Shown here piece by piece: positions 1-8,576 of a stretch of 64,000 nucleotides of DNA. Source of the stretch: Pseudomonas sp. GD03919. Its GTDB lineage: Bacteria > Pseudomonadota > Gammaproteobacteria > Pseudomonadales > Pseudomonadaceae. The notes under the pieces were generated by a model, which worked only from the letters and a program-made list of their open reading frames with translations, was not told the origin of the DNA and did no database searches. Where the stretch lies: assembly GCF_029814935.1 (NCBI RefSeq), contig NZ_CP104582.1, positions 124,001 through 188,000 of the forward strand, in the 5' to 3' direction. The translations under genes were made by a program, and so were the position numbers. Positions within the stretch are counted from its first letter, which is position 1, and every line of letters begins with the position of its first letter.

Positions 1-1409
1 TTGCCCGGATTGAGCAGGCCGCTGGGGTCAAACGCCGCCTTCACCGCATGGAACAGGGTGATCTCGTCGCTGTTGAACTGTGCGCACATCTGGTTGATCT
101 TCTCGCGGCCGACGCCGTGTTCGCCGGTGATGCTGCCGCCGACCTTGACGCAGAGTTCGAGGATCTTGCCGCCGATTGCTTCGGCGCGCTCCAGCTCGCC
201 GGGTACGTTGGCATCGAAGAGGATCAGCGGGTGCATGTTGCCGTCGCCGGCGTGGAACACGTTGGCCACGCGCAGACCGTACTCCTCGGACAGCTCGGCG
301 ATGCCGCGCAGCACGCCGGGCAGCTCGCGACGCGGGATGGTGCCGTCCATGCAGTAGTAGTCCGGCGAGATGCGCCCGACGGCGGGGAAGGCGTTCTTGC
401 GCCCGGCCCAGAATTTCACCCGCTCGGCCTCGTCACGAGCCAGGCGCACTTCGGTGGCGCCGGCTTTCTCCAGTACCTCACGCACGCGCTGGCAGTCATC
501 GGCGACGTCGGCTTCCACGCCGTCCAGCTCGCAGAGCAGGATGGCCTCGGCTTCCACCGGGTAGCCGGCGTGGATGAAGTCTTCGGCAGCGCGAATGGCC
601 AGGTTGTCCATCATCTCCAGCCCACCGGGGATGATGCCGGCGGCGATGATGTCGCCCACGGCGCGGCCGGCCTTTTCCACCGAGTCGAAGGCCGCCAGCA
701 GCACCTTGGCCACCTGCGGCTTGGGCAGCAGTTTGACCGTCACCTCGGTGACGATGCCGAGCATGCCTTCGGAGCCGGTGAACAGCGCCAGCAGGTCGAA
801 GCCCGGTGCGTCCAGGGCGTCGCTGCCGAGGGTCATGAATTCGCCTTCGACGGTGAGGATGTCGACCTTGAGCAGGTTATGCACGGTCAGGCCGTACTTC
901 AGGCAGTGCACGCCGCCAGCATTCTCGGCGACGTTGCCGCCGATGGAGCAGGCGATCTGCGAGGACGGGTCGGGGGCATAATACAGGTCGAAGGGCGCGG
1001 CGGCCTGGGAGATCGCCAGGTTGCGCACGCCGGGCTGTACCCGGGCGAAGCGACCTTCGCGGTTGATCTCGAGAATCTGGTTGAAGCGCGCCATCACCAG
1101 CAGGATGCCTTGCTCCAGCGGCAGTGCGCCGCCGGACAGGCCGGTACCGGCGCCGCGTGCGACCACCGGCACGCCACGGGCGTGGCAGAGCTTGAGCAAT
1201 TGCTGCACCTGCTCGATGCGCTCGGGCAATACCACCAGCATGGGTGTGGTGCGATAGGCGGAGAGGCCATCGCACTCGTAAGGCTTGAGGTCTTCCTGGG
1301 TATGCAGGATGTCAAGGTCGGGCAGGCGCTGGCGCAGCTCGGCCAGCAAGGCGGCCTTGTCGACCTTGGGTAGCGCGCCGTCGACGCGCTCGTCGTACAG
1401 AATGCTCAT
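1..1409 (-). CDS. glcD: Glycolate oxidase FAD-binding subunit GlcD (partial, 3' end beyond window)
   Basis: Oxidises glycolate to glyoxylate together with GlcE and GlcF at the membrane. The minus-strand frame opens with ATG at 1409 (MSILYDERVDG) and stays open to the window edge, giving 469 codons; GlcD is usually about 499 residues, so only about 30 C-terminal residues are missing. The translation has the PCMH-type FAD-binding core (GARGAGTGLSGG, then CSIGGNVAENAGG) and the C-terminal FAD-oxidase signatures HAGDGNMHP and TGEHGVG. It is divergent from glcC across an intergenic region with two matching operators. glcE and glcF are expected further left and are not visible here. The FAD motifs are seen; the identity as GlcD rests on family resemblance and the glcC neighbour. 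Confidence 0.95.
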   Translation of the reverse strand, partial: MSILYDERVDGALPKVDKAALLAELRQRLPDLDILHTQEDLKPYECDGLSAYRTTPMLVVLPERIEQVQQLLKLCHARGVPVVARGAGTGLSGGALPLEQGILLVMARFNQILEINREGRFARVQPGVRNLAISQAAAPFDLYYAPDPSSQIACSIGGNVAENAGGVHCLKYGLTVHNLLKVDILTVEGEFMTLGSDALDAPGFDLLALFTGSEGMLGIVTEVTVKLLPKPQVAKVLLAAFDSVEKAGRAVGDIIAAGIIPGGLEMMDNLAIRAAEDFIHAGYPVEAEAILLCELDGVEADVADDCQRVREVLEKAGATEVRLARDEAERVKFWAGRKNAFPAVGRISPDYYCMDGTIPRRELPGVLRGIAELSEEYGLRVANVFHAGDGNMHPLILFDANVPGELERAEAIGGKILELCVKVGGSITGEHGVGREKINQMCAQFNSDEITLFHAVKAAFDPSGLLNPG

Positions 1410-1510
1410 GGCAGGCTCAATCGTGGACGATGTTGTTATTGGCGGTCATGCTGCGACCTTGGCCTGCATGTTTAGGCCGTTTGTATATTTTCGTCCATCT
1501 TTGCTCATGC

Positions 1511-1521
1511 TGGTATGACCA
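1511..1521. promoter_or_regulatory. GlcC/FadR-family operator 1
   Basis: TGGTATGACCA is a near-perfect match to the TGGTnnnACCA palindrome bound by FadR-subfamily GntR regulators such as GlcC, LldR and PdhR. It lies in the glcD-glcC divergent intergenic region, 102 bases upstream of glcD. A second copy follows at 1620. Confidence 0.7.
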
Positions 1522-1619
1522 GTTTCTTTCGTCAGTCTTTCACCACGATCCAGACAAAAGGCTTATGCTTTATGGCCTGGGCGCTGGCTGCGAACGCAAG
1601 AGAATGTGTCTGCGAAAAC

Positions 1620-1630
1620 TGGTACGACCA
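1620..1630. promoter_or_regulatory. GlcC/FadR-family operator 2
   Basis: TGGTACGACCA is a second match to TGGTnnnACCA, with the outer bases ACTGG/CCAGT extending the dyad. It ends 18 bases before the glcC start codon, which fits autoregulation as well as control of glcD. Centre-to-centre distance to operator 1 is 109 bases. Confidence 0.7.
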
Positions 1631-1648
1631 GTTGTGGGGGTGCTGAAA

Positions 1649-2422
1649 ATGAAACCGAATCAGGGCGCTGCACGACGCCAGGTGAGTGACGTGGTGGCCG
1701 AGCGCATCGAGCGGCTGATCGTCGACGGTGTACTCAAGGTGGGCCAGCCACTGCCGTCGGAACGGCGCCTGTGCGAAAAACTGGGCATCTCCCGTTCTGC
1801 ACTGCGCGAAGGACTCAAGGTGCTGCGTGGGCGCGGCATCATCGAGACGGCGCAGGGGCGTGATTCACGCGTGGCCAAGCTCAGCGGCGAGCGCGACGCC
1901 AGCCCGCTGATGCACCTGTTCAACTCGCAGCCGCGTACTCTGTACGACCTGCTGGAAGTGCGCGGCCTGCTCGAGGGGGAGTCGGCGCGCCTGGCGGCCC
2001 TGCGTGGCACCGAAGCGGATTTCGTGCTGTTGACCCGGCGTTACGAAGAGATGCTGGCGGCCCATACGCAGGAGCAGCCGGTGGACCCACGCGAGCATGC
2101 GCGCCTCGACCACGCCTTCCACCTGGCTATCTGCGAGGCCTCGCACAACCCGGTGCTGGTGCACACCCTGCAGTCGCTGACCGATCTGATGCTCAGCACC
2201 GTGTTCGCCTCGGTGAACAACCTCTATCACCGCCCGGCGCAGAAACGGCAGATCGACCGCCAGCACTCGCGCCTGTATCACGCGGTGATCGAGCGCCTGC
2301 CGGAACAGGCGCAGCGCGCCGCGCGCGACCATATCCACAGCATCCGAGACAACCTGCAGGAGATCGAGCAGGAAGAGCAGCGCCTGGTACGCGCCACCAT
2401 GCGCCTTGAAGGTTGGGCCTGA
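1649..2422 (+). CDS. glcC: Glycolate-responsive GntR-family regulator GlcC
   Basis: Transcriptional regulator of the glycolate operon, 257 residues from ATG 1649. An upstream in-frame extension exists but would read through the operators and lacks FadR-family character. The N-terminal winged helix (about residues 10-75) carries the typical PLPSERRLCEKLGISRSALREGLKVLRGRG segment, split here by reading as PLPSERRLCEKLGI then SRSALREGLK. The C-terminal FCD ligand domain (about 90-240) has the metal-ligand pattern with D/H residues in ARLDHAFHLAICEASHN and later histidines. It is divergent from glcD, matching the glc arrangement in other Pseudomonas. Seen: fold motifs and operators. Inferred: ligand is glycolate or glyoxylate. 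Confidence 0.93.
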   Translation: MKPNQGAARRQVSDVVAERIERLIVDGVLKVGQPLPSERRLCEKLGISRSALREGLKVLRGRGIIETAQGRDSRVAKLSGERDASPLMHLFNSQPRTLYDLLEVRGLLEGESARLAALRGTEADFVLLTRRYEEMLAAHTQEQPVDPREHARLDHAFHLAICEASHNPVLVHTLQSLTDLMLSTVFASVNNLYHRPAQKRQIDRQHSRLYHAVIERLPEQAQRAARDHIHSIRDNLQEIEQEEQRLVRATMRLEGWA

Positions 2423-2656
2423 TAGGGTCGTGCACCGCCCTGACACAGCAATACGGTATGCGACGAGCATGACTGTCCGCACAGAATGATGGCGTTTTAA
2501 TGGCTATCATCGCGCCCTTCCCGCAGCATCTGGGCCGTGCGCCCGTCGAAACTGCCCCCTCGCATTCCAATAAAAACCCCCGCATTCAAGGGTTCACCCA
2601 TCACTGCCGGCGCTCGCCTGCGGTGCATTGCCTCGTCCTCGAATTGGAGTACCGAC

Positions 2657-3288
2657 GTGTTGAAGAAGTACCTGTCTGTCATTCTGCTCGCCTGCACCGC
2701 GCTGGTAAGCATGCCTAGCCTGGCGCAGTTGAGCGATTCCGAAGCCATGAACATGGCCGGCCTGCAGCGCTCGCTGACCCAGCGCATGGCCAAGAACTAC
2801 CTGATGCTCGGTGCCGACGTGCGTTTAGATGTGGCCCAGCGTCAGCTCAAGGAAACCATCGAACGTTTCGATGCCAGCCAGAAGGCCCTGGCCGGTTACG
2901 CACCCACTGCCGAGATCAAGGCTGCGCTGGCCAAGGTCGACGCCACCTGGGCTGTTCATCGCCAGCAGGTCGAAGCCAAGCCGGAATGCTCTACATGGCC
3001 AAGTCCTGGCGTGTGCCTGCGCCGGACCTGGACGCCAAGCTGGACAAAGCCGTGAGCGATTTCGAGACCATCCTCAAGGAGCTGGAAGCCCGCGGCACGC
3101 CGAACGAGGAAATCGCCAACACCCAGCGTCGCGCCCGCGCCCACTGGGGCTTCACCCTCAAGGGCATCGACCTGCACGCCTCGCAGGACTTCGTGCCGAC
3201 CGTGATCACCGTCAGCACCGACTCGCTGTTCCGCCAGCTCAACGAGCTGACCCGTCTGTACGCCGGCCTGCAGGCCAAAGAGGCCTGA
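2657..3288 (+). pseudogene. PilJ-type (type IV pili MCP N-terminal domain) periplasmic protein, frameshifted
   Basis: Starts at GTG 2657 (MLKKYLSV) with a clear signal peptide ending near SLAQ. The first part carries a PilJ-domain pattern (NMAGLQRSLTQRMAKNYLM). After residue about 110 (EAKPE, near 2983) the coding sense continues in another frame from 2986 (MLYMAKSWRVPAPDL) to the TGA at 3288. One base is missing, or two are extra. Total coding potential is about 210 residues, as expected for an intact protein, so the break is recent or a sequencing error. Proteins of this family bind nitrate/nitrite-like signals or have unknown periplasmic roles. The next gene is a diguanylate cyclase, so a sensory partnership is possible but unproven. 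Confidence 0.75.
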
Positions 3289-3366
3289 TAGCCGTTCGCC
3301 AGTCTGCCTCCTCGGCCGCCTGCTTTTGCGCTATAACCAAGCGCTAGTCAGGCAGAGGTAGTGGAC

Positions 3367-4338
3367 ATGAGCGCAGCAACTGATCAGGCGGTGTACAAGA
3401 CTCTTCTGGAGTCGACCCGGGCGATTCCCTGGAAGATCGACTGGAAGACCATGACTTTCGCCTATATCGGCCCGCAGATCGAAACGCTGCTGGGCTGGTC
3501 GCAGGCCAGTTGGGTCAGTGCCGAAGACTGGGCGACGCGCATGCACCCGGATGATCGCGAGAAGGTGGTGGAGTTCTGCATCTCGCAATCACAGAACGGC
3601 GTCGATCATGAGGCCGACTACCGTGCGCTGACCGCCGCCGGTGACTATGTATGGATTCGCGACGTGGTGCACGTGGTGCGCGACGACAACGGCGAGGTGG
3701 ACTCGCTGATCGGCTTCATGTTCGACATCAGCGAGCGCAAGAAGACCGAGGAACAGCTGCTGACCCTGCAGAAGCAGTTGGAGGAGTACTCCTACAAGGA
3801 CGGCCTTACCGGCGTGGCCAACCGGCGCATGTTCGACAGCGTGCTGGCCACCGAATGGGCCAATGCCCAGCGCACTCAGCAGCCGCTGTCGCTGATCCTG
3901 CTCGATATCGATCACTTCAAGCAGTTCAACGACCATTACGGCCACATCCAGGGCGATGATTGCCTGAAGAGTGTCGGCCAGGCGCTGAGCCGCGCGGCCA
4001 GCCGGCCACGGGATTTCGTCGGCCGCTTCGGTGGCGAGGAGTTCGTGCTGGTACTGCCGGAGACCGATGAGGCCGCCGCCCGGCATATTGCCGAGCGCTG
4101 CCGCCAGCAGGTGCGTCAGCAGCGCATTGCGCACGCGGGCTCCGCCGTGTCGTCGCTGCTCACCATCAGCCTCGGCGTGGGCACCATCGTGCCGGGCGCC
4201 CATGATCGCCCGCTGGATTTCCTCAATAGTGTCGACAAGCTGCTCTACCAGGCCAAGCAACGCGGTCGTGATCGTCTGGAGGTGGCCAGGGCGCCTGCTC
4301 GCCCGGGGCTGGACGATGCCGCAGATGTCCAGGCCTGA
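3367..4338 (+). CDS. PAS-GGDEF diguanylate cyclase
   Basis: Makes cyclic di-GMP from two GTP. Start taken at ATG 3367 because AGAGG at 3354-3358 is well spaced for it; GTG 3361 is too close. The protein is 323 residues and has no membrane segment, so it is cytosolic. A PAS-PAC sensor occupies about residues 10-128 (ending FMFDISERKKTEEQ), followed by a short coiled linker and the GGDEF domain about 145-305. The catalytic motif GGEEF is at 222-226 and an intact inhibitory I-site RPRD is at 213-216, the correct five residues upstream, so the enzyme should be active and product-inhibited. It follows the broken PilJ-domain gene in the same direction. Confidence 0.92.
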   Translation: MSAATDQAVYKTLLESTRAIPWKIDWKTMTFAYIGPQIETLLGWSQASWVSAEDWATRMHPDDREKVVEFCISQSQNGVDHEADYRALTAAGDYVWIRDVVHVVRDDNGEVDSLIGFMFDISERKKTEEQLLTLQKQLEEYSYKDGLTGVANRRMFDSVLATEWANAQRTQQPLSLILLDIDHFKQFNDHYGHIQGDDCLKSVGQALSRAASRPRDFVGRFGGEEFVLVLPETDEAAARHIAERCRQQVRQQRIAHAGSAVSSLLTISLGVGTIVPGAHDRPLDFLNSVDKLLYQAKQRGRDRLEVARAPARPGLDDAADVQA

Positions 4339-4554
4339 GCAATCGTTGACCCGTCTCGGCTGCTGATCGATAGCCCGAGGGTATGTGCTTGAGAGCCTCC
4401 GCGCCAGCAGAGCGCATGGCCGCGCAACCACAGTATCAATACCGGGCCGCACACCACCCAGCCCACGCAACGTCTTGAAGCGCATGCCCCGGTCTCTAAG
4501 CGTCTGCCGCGCCGTGTTAGACTCGCGCGCTTTCGAACTGTGGTGATTCTCTTC

Positions 4555-5106
4555 GTGCCTCACGCTGCTCTCGCTCATCCGCCGCGCTGGCTGACCAATG
4601 CCCAGTTGCATCCGCAGCCGGCTGCCGGCGTGCGCGACTGGCTGTTCAACGAGGATTCGCTGACCCGTCGCCTCACGGCTCTGTCCAACGACGGTTTTTC
4701 GGTAACGCCGCTGCAGGAAGGCTGGCAGCGCATGCGCAGCGATGAGTGCACGCTGCTCGGCGTAGCCGACGGCAGCCAGGGCTGGGTGCGTGAGGTCTAC
4801 CTGCGTGGCCATGGACAGCCTTGGGTGTTCGCCCGTAGCGTCGCCGCACGCAGCGTGCTCGAAGGCTCCGGGCTTAATCTGGCCGAGCTGGGCAGCCGCT
4901 CGCTGGGTGAGTTGCTGTTCAGCGACCGCGCCTTCGACCGTGGCGAACTGCAGGCCTGCCGTTATCCGGCGGCCTGGCTGCCGCAAGACGTGCGCGCAGA
5001 GCGACTGTGGGCGCGGCGCTCGTGCTTCAGTCGGGGGGCATTGGGGGTGCTGGTAGCAGAGGTGTTCCTGCCGGGCTTCTGGCAGGCGGCGGGTATCGAG
5101 GCCTAG
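4555..5106 (+). CDS. ubiC: Chorismate lyase UbiC
   Basis: Removes pyruvate from chorismate to give 4-hydroxybenzoate, the first committed step of ubiquinone synthesis. Called from GTG 4555 ([13 protein letters not shown]), giving 183 residues; GTG 4540 or 4543 would add five or four residues and no ribosome site clearly decides. The fold-typical segments [19 protein letters not shown] and [22 protein letters not shown] match the family. ubiA follows in the same direction as usual in Pseudomonas, but here about 380 bases separate them because of a MITE. Residue matches are from memory of the family. Confidence 0.9.
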   Translation: MPHAALAHPPRWLTNAQLHPQPAAGVRDWLFNEDSLTRRLTALSNDGFSVTPLQEGWQRMRSDECTLLGVADGSQGWVREVYLRGHGQPWVFARSVAARSVLEGSGLNLAELGSRSLGELLFSDRAFDRGELQACRYPAAWLPQDVRAERLWARRSCFSRGALGVLVAEVFLPGFWQAAGIEA

Positions 5107-5486
5107 CCTTCGCAATAGCATTGCTTGCCCAGGCTATACCTGTTGTCTGTCGGGCCATTGCGTACTGCTTCGCAACGACTGCATGGATGCAGGAGGCCAA
5201 AGCCGAGTACGCCCTACGCGTTGAACCGTTAGTGGCAGTGAGCATCGCCGCTAACAGGCTGTTGAAAAACTATCTGCGTTGCCACTGCTGCGTTAAAAAC
5301 AGGCTCGTGCGCGAGTCCGATCAAAATGCTCATTTACAGCTCGTAAAGTCGAGCGCGACTCCGACCGTTTTTCGCCTGTTTTTGCCTTGTATTGGCTGCC
5401 TCGCCTACGTTTTTCAACGGCCTGCTAAAGCGCCTCCCTCTCGCGCTTGCCCGTATAATCCGCGCAACCTGCACGGAGACGCCGCG
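5107..5486. other. ubiC-ubiA intergenic region with MITE
   Basis: 380 bases without a gene between ubiC and ubiA, which are normally close together. It holds the 176-bp MITE at 5252-5427. An apparent open frame running through it into ubiA translates the MITE and is not a real N-terminal extension. The last 59 bases carry the ubiA leader. Confidence 0.8.
5252..5427. mobile_element. MITE copy 1 (TA-flanked, about 176 bp)
   Basis: Ends are imperfect terminal inverted repeats of about 20 bases: TAACAGGCTGTTGAAAAAC on the left and, read from the other strand, TAGCAGGCCGTTGAAAAAC on the right. The interior has no transposase. A second, 191-bp copy lies inverted at 46378-46568; the two are nearly identical except for a 15-base length difference near one end. 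Both start and finish with TA, consistent with a TA target duplication. Size, ends and lack of coding capacity fit a miniature inverted-repeat transposable element moved by a transposase elsewhere. Confidence 0.85.
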
Positions 5487-6377
5487 ATGTACACCCGCCT
5501 GCTGCAATCGACCACCCGCCTGCACCCGCGCGCCTGGGACTTCATCCAGCTGATGCGCCTGGACAAGCCCATCGGCATCTACCTGCTGCTGTGGCCGACC
5601 CTGTGGGCGCTGTGGGTGGCGGCCGAAGGCGTGCCGAGCGCGAAGAATCTGTTCATCTTCGTCTTCGGCGTGATCCTGATGCGCGCCGCCGGCTGCGTGA
5701 TCAACGACTACGCCGACCGCAACTTCGACGGCCATGTCAGCCGCACCAGGGCTCGTCCGCTGGCCAGTGGCAAGATCCAGCCACGCGAGGCGCTGGCGCT
5801 GTTCGCCGTGCTGGTGGCAATAAGCTTCGTGCTGGTGCTGTTCACCAATGCCACCACCATCTGGCTGTCCTTCGGCGGCTTGGCGCTGGCGGCCTGCTAC
5901 CCCTTCATGAAGCGCTACACCTTCTACCCGCAGGTGGTGCTCGGCGCGGCCTTCTCCTGGGGCATGCCGATGGCCTTCACTGCCGAGACCGGCAGCCTGC
6001 CGCCAGAAGCCTGGCTGCTGTATATCGCCAACCTGCTGTGGACGGTGGCCTACGACACCTACTACGCCATGGCTGACCGCGAGGATGACCTGAAGATCGG
6101 GGTGAAATCCACCGCCATCCTGTTCGGCGACGCCGACCGCCTGATCATCGCCACCCTGCAGGGCCTGGCGCTGCTCTGCCTGCTGCTGGCCGGCGCGCGT
6201 TTCGAACTGGGTATTTGGTTCCACGCCGGCCTGCTGGTGGCTGCCGCCTGCTTTGCCTGGGAATATCACAAGACCCGCAACCGCAAGCCGATGGCCTGTT
6301 TCAACGCCTTCCTGCACAACCATTGGGCGGGGCTGGCGATCTTCGTTGGCATCGTGCTGGACTACGCCTTACGTTAA
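5487..6377 (+). CDS. ubiA: 4-hydroxybenzoate polyprenyltransferase UbiA
   Basis: Attaches the polyprenyl tail to 4-hydroxybenzoate in the inner membrane, after UbiC in ubiquinone synthesis. 296 residues from ATG 5487. It is strongly hydrophobic with about eight or nine membrane segments. Both aspartate-rich prenyl-diphosphate/Mg motifs are present: [20 protein letters not shown] near residue 72 and [16 protein letters not shown] near residue 193. Length is standard for the family. The ORF could be read far upstream through the MITE, but similarity to UbiA begins at this methionine ([12 protein letters not shown]). Confidence 0.97.
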   Translation: MYTRLLQSTTRLHPRAWDFIQLMRLDKPIGIYLLLWPTLWALWVAAEGVPSAKNLFIFVFGVILMRAAGCVINDYADRNFDGHVSRTRARPLASGKIQPREALALFAVLVAISFVLVLFTNATTIWLSFGGLALAACYPFMKRYTFYPQVVLGAAFSWGMPMAFTAETGSLPPEAWLLYIANLLWTVAYDTYYAMADREDDLKIGVKSTAILFGDADRLIIATLQGLALLCLLLAGARFELGIWFHAGLLVAAACFAWEYHKTRNRKPMACFNAFLHNHWAGLAIFVGIVLDYALR

Positions 6378-6391
6378 GGGTTGCCGCGCAT

Positions 6392-6409
6392 CTGTCATAT
6401 CGCTGCAAT
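6392..6409 (+). promoter_or_regulatory. Pho box upstream of phoB
   Basis: CTGTCAT (6392-6398), four bases, then CTGCAAT (6403-6409). Two 7-base direct repeats at an 11-base period match the PhoB-binding Pho box with one mismatch. It sits 54 bases before the phoB start, as expected for positive autoregulation under phosphate starvation. Confidence 0.85.
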
Positions 6410-6462
6410 AATTCCGTTATCTAATGCGGCGCAGGCAGAGAACGAATAGAGGCTAAGGCCCC

Positions 6463-7152
6463 ATGGTTGGCAAGAACATCCTGATCGTCGATGACGAAGC
6501 ACCGATCCGCGAGATGATCGCGGTGGCCCTGGAGATGGCCGGTTACGAGTGCCTGGAAGCGGAGAATACCCAGCAGGCCCATGCCGTTATCGTCGACCGC
6601 AAGCCCGATCTGATCCTGCTCGACTGGATGCTGCCCGGCACCAGCGGCATCGAGCTGGCGCGCAGGCTCAAGCGCGACGAACTGACCAGCGATATCCCGA
6701 TCATCATGCTCACCGCCAAGGGCGAAGAGGACAACAAGATCCAGGGGCTGGAAGTCGGCGCCGACGACTACATCACCAAGCCGTTCTCGCCGCGTGAACT
6801 GGTCGCCCGTCTCAAGGCTGTGCTGCGCCGCGCCGGCCCCAGCGACAGCGAGGCGCCGATCGAAGTGGGTGGCCTGCTGCTCGACCCGGTCAGCCATCGC
6901 GTCACCATCGATGGCAAACCGGCCGAGATGGGCCCCACCGAATACCGTCTGCTGCAGTTCTTCATGACCCACCAGGAGCGCGCCTATACCCGTGGCCAGT
7001 TGCTCGATCAGGTCTGGGGTGGCAACGTCTATGTCGAGGAACGCACCGTCGATGTGCATATCCGCCGCCTGCGCAAGGCGCTCGGTACGGCCTACGAAAA
7101 TCTGGTGCAAACCGTGCGTGGGACTGGGTATCGTTTCTCCACCAAAGGTTAA
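6463..7152 (+). CDS. phoB: Phosphate regulon response regulator PhoB
   Basis: DNA-binding response regulator that activates phosphate-starvation genes. 229 residues. The receiver domain (about 1-125) has the acidic pair D10-D11, phospho-acceptor D54 in [10 protein letters not shown], and the conserved T and K in [10 protein letters not shown] and [12 protein letters not shown]. The C-terminal OmpR-type winged helix (about 130-227) contains [12 protein letters not shown] and [12 protein letters not shown]. It lies 42 bases upstream of phoR in one operon and downstream of a Pho box. Confidence 0.98.
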   Translation: MVGKNILIVDDEAPIREMIAVALEMAGYECLEAENTQQAHAVIVDRKPDLILLDWMLPGTSGIELARRLKRDELTSDIPIIMLTAKGEEDNKIQGLEVGADDYITKPFSPRELVARLKAVLRRAGPSDSEAPIEVGGLLLDPVSHRVTIDGKPAEMGPTEYRLLQFFMTHQERAYTRGQLLDQVWGGNVYVEERTVDVHIRRLRKALGTAYENLVQTVRGTGYRFSTKG

Positions 7153-7194
7153 GCGCTGGCGCAGCGTTTCTGCGTACTCGCTCTGCTGACAAGG

Positions 7195-8514
7195 ATGCGC
7201 TCCATCGTGAATCAAGACTGGCGCGGCGCCGTGGTGCGCCGCCTGTTGCTGCTGGTTGGTGCCTGCCTGCTGTTGGGTGCCCTCACCGGTGAGTACGCCT
7301 GGGTGCTGGCCTGTGGCCTGGCCATTCATCTCGCTTGGACCCTCAGCCAGCTGCTGCGCCTGCACAAATGGCTGCGTGAGCACAAAACCGACGAGCCGCC
7401 CCCGGATGGCTACGGCCTGTGGGGCGAGGTGTTCGACAGCATCTATCACCTGCAGCGGCGTAACCAGAAGGCGCGTGGGCGCCTGCAGGCAGTGATCGAC
7501 CGCGTGCAGGAGTCCACAGCAGCGCTCAAGGATGCCGTGGTGATGCTCGACAGCCAGGGCAACCTGGAGTGGTGGAACCGTGCTGCCGAAACCTTGCTGG
7601 GCCTGAAAACGCCGCAGGACAGTGGTCAACAGTTGGCCAACCTGGTGCGCGACCCGCGTTTCAAAGATTACTTCGAGCGCGGCAACTATGCCGAGGCGCT
7701 GGAAATTCCTGCGCCGACCAATGATCGCCGGCGTCTGCAATTCCACATCACCCGGTATGGCAATCGCGAGCACCTGTTGCTGGTACGTGACGTCACACGC
7801 CTGTATCAGCTGGAACAGATGCGCAAGGATTTCGTCGCCAACGTCTCCCACGAGCTGCGTACACCGCTGACGGTGATCGCCGGCTACCTGGAGACCCTGC
7901 TGGACAACGTCGAGGCGGTCAACCCGCGCTGGTTACGTGCCCTGCAGCAGATGCAGCAACAGGGTGCACGCATGCAGACGCTGCTCAACGACCTGTTGTT
8001 GCTGGCGAAGCTGGAGTCCACCGATTACCCGTCGGATAATCAGCCGTTGGCCATCGACCTGTTGCTGCTGTCGATCAAGAACGATGCTCAGGCGTTGTCT
8101 GGCGACCAGCAGCATCGCATCAGCCTCGAGGCCGACCCGCACCTCAAGCTCAAGGGCAGTGAGGCGGAGTTGCGCAGTGCTTTCTCCAATCTGGTGTTCA
8201 ATGCGGTGAAGTACACGCCGGCCGGTGGCGATATTCGTATCCGCTGGTGGGGTGACGAGCAGGGCGCACACCTGGCGGTCAGTGATACCGGCATGGGCAT
8301 CGAGACCAGGCATTTGCCCCGCCTGACCGAGCGCTTCTATCGGGTCGACTCCAGCCGCGCCAGCAACACCGGCGGTACCGGTCTGGGCCTGGCCATCGTC
8401 AAGCATGTGCTGCTGCGTCACCGTGGCAACCTGGAGATCAGCAGTGTGCCGGGCAAGGGCAGCACCTTCACCTGCCATTTCGCTGCCGCGCAGGTGGTGC
8501 AACGCGTACGCTGA
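7195..8514 (+). CDS. phoR: Phosphate regulon sensor kinase PhoR
   Basis: Inner-membrane histidine kinase partner of PhoB. Reported from ATG 7195 (439 residues); GTG 7207 is an alternative start four codons in, and the ribosome site does not decide between them. Two close hydrophobic segments at about residues 15-50 form the short membrane anchor without a periplasmic sensor, typical of PhoR. A PAS domain follows (about 100-200), then HisKA with phospho-acceptor H219 in NVSHELRTPL, and an HATPase domain with FNAVKYTPAGG, DTGMGI and GGTGLGLAIVKH. Confidence 0.97.
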   Translation: MRSIVNQDWRGAVVRRLLLLVGACLLLGALTGEYAWVLACGLAIHLAWTLSQLLRLHKWLREHKTDEPPPDGYGLWGEVFDSIYHLQRRNQKARGRLQAVIDRVQESTAALKDAVVMLDSQGNLEWWNRAAETLLGLKTPQDSGQQLANLVRDPRFKDYFERGNYAEALEIPAPTNDRRRLQFHITRYGNREHLLLVRDVTRLYQLEQMRKDFVANVSHELRTPLTVIAGYLETLLDNVEAVNPRWLRALQQMQQQGARMQTLLNDLLLLAKLESTDYPSDNQPLAIDLLLLSIKNDAQALSGDQQHRISLEADPHLKLKGSEAELRSAFSNLVFNAVKYTPAGGDIRIRWWGDEQGAHLAVSDTGMGIETRHLPRLTERFYRVDSSRASNTGGTGLGLAIVKHVLLRHRGNLEISSVPGKGSTFTCHFAAAQVVQRVR

Positions 8515-8576
8515 ATGCTTGCATTCAGCGTGGCGAAGCTCCAACCTCTAGCGATTCCTGGCCAATTCGAACCTTC

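Noticed and set aside
5007..5486. Long N-terminal extension of UbiA
   Set aside because: The open frame runs through the end of ubiC and the MITE; UbiA homology begins at 5487.
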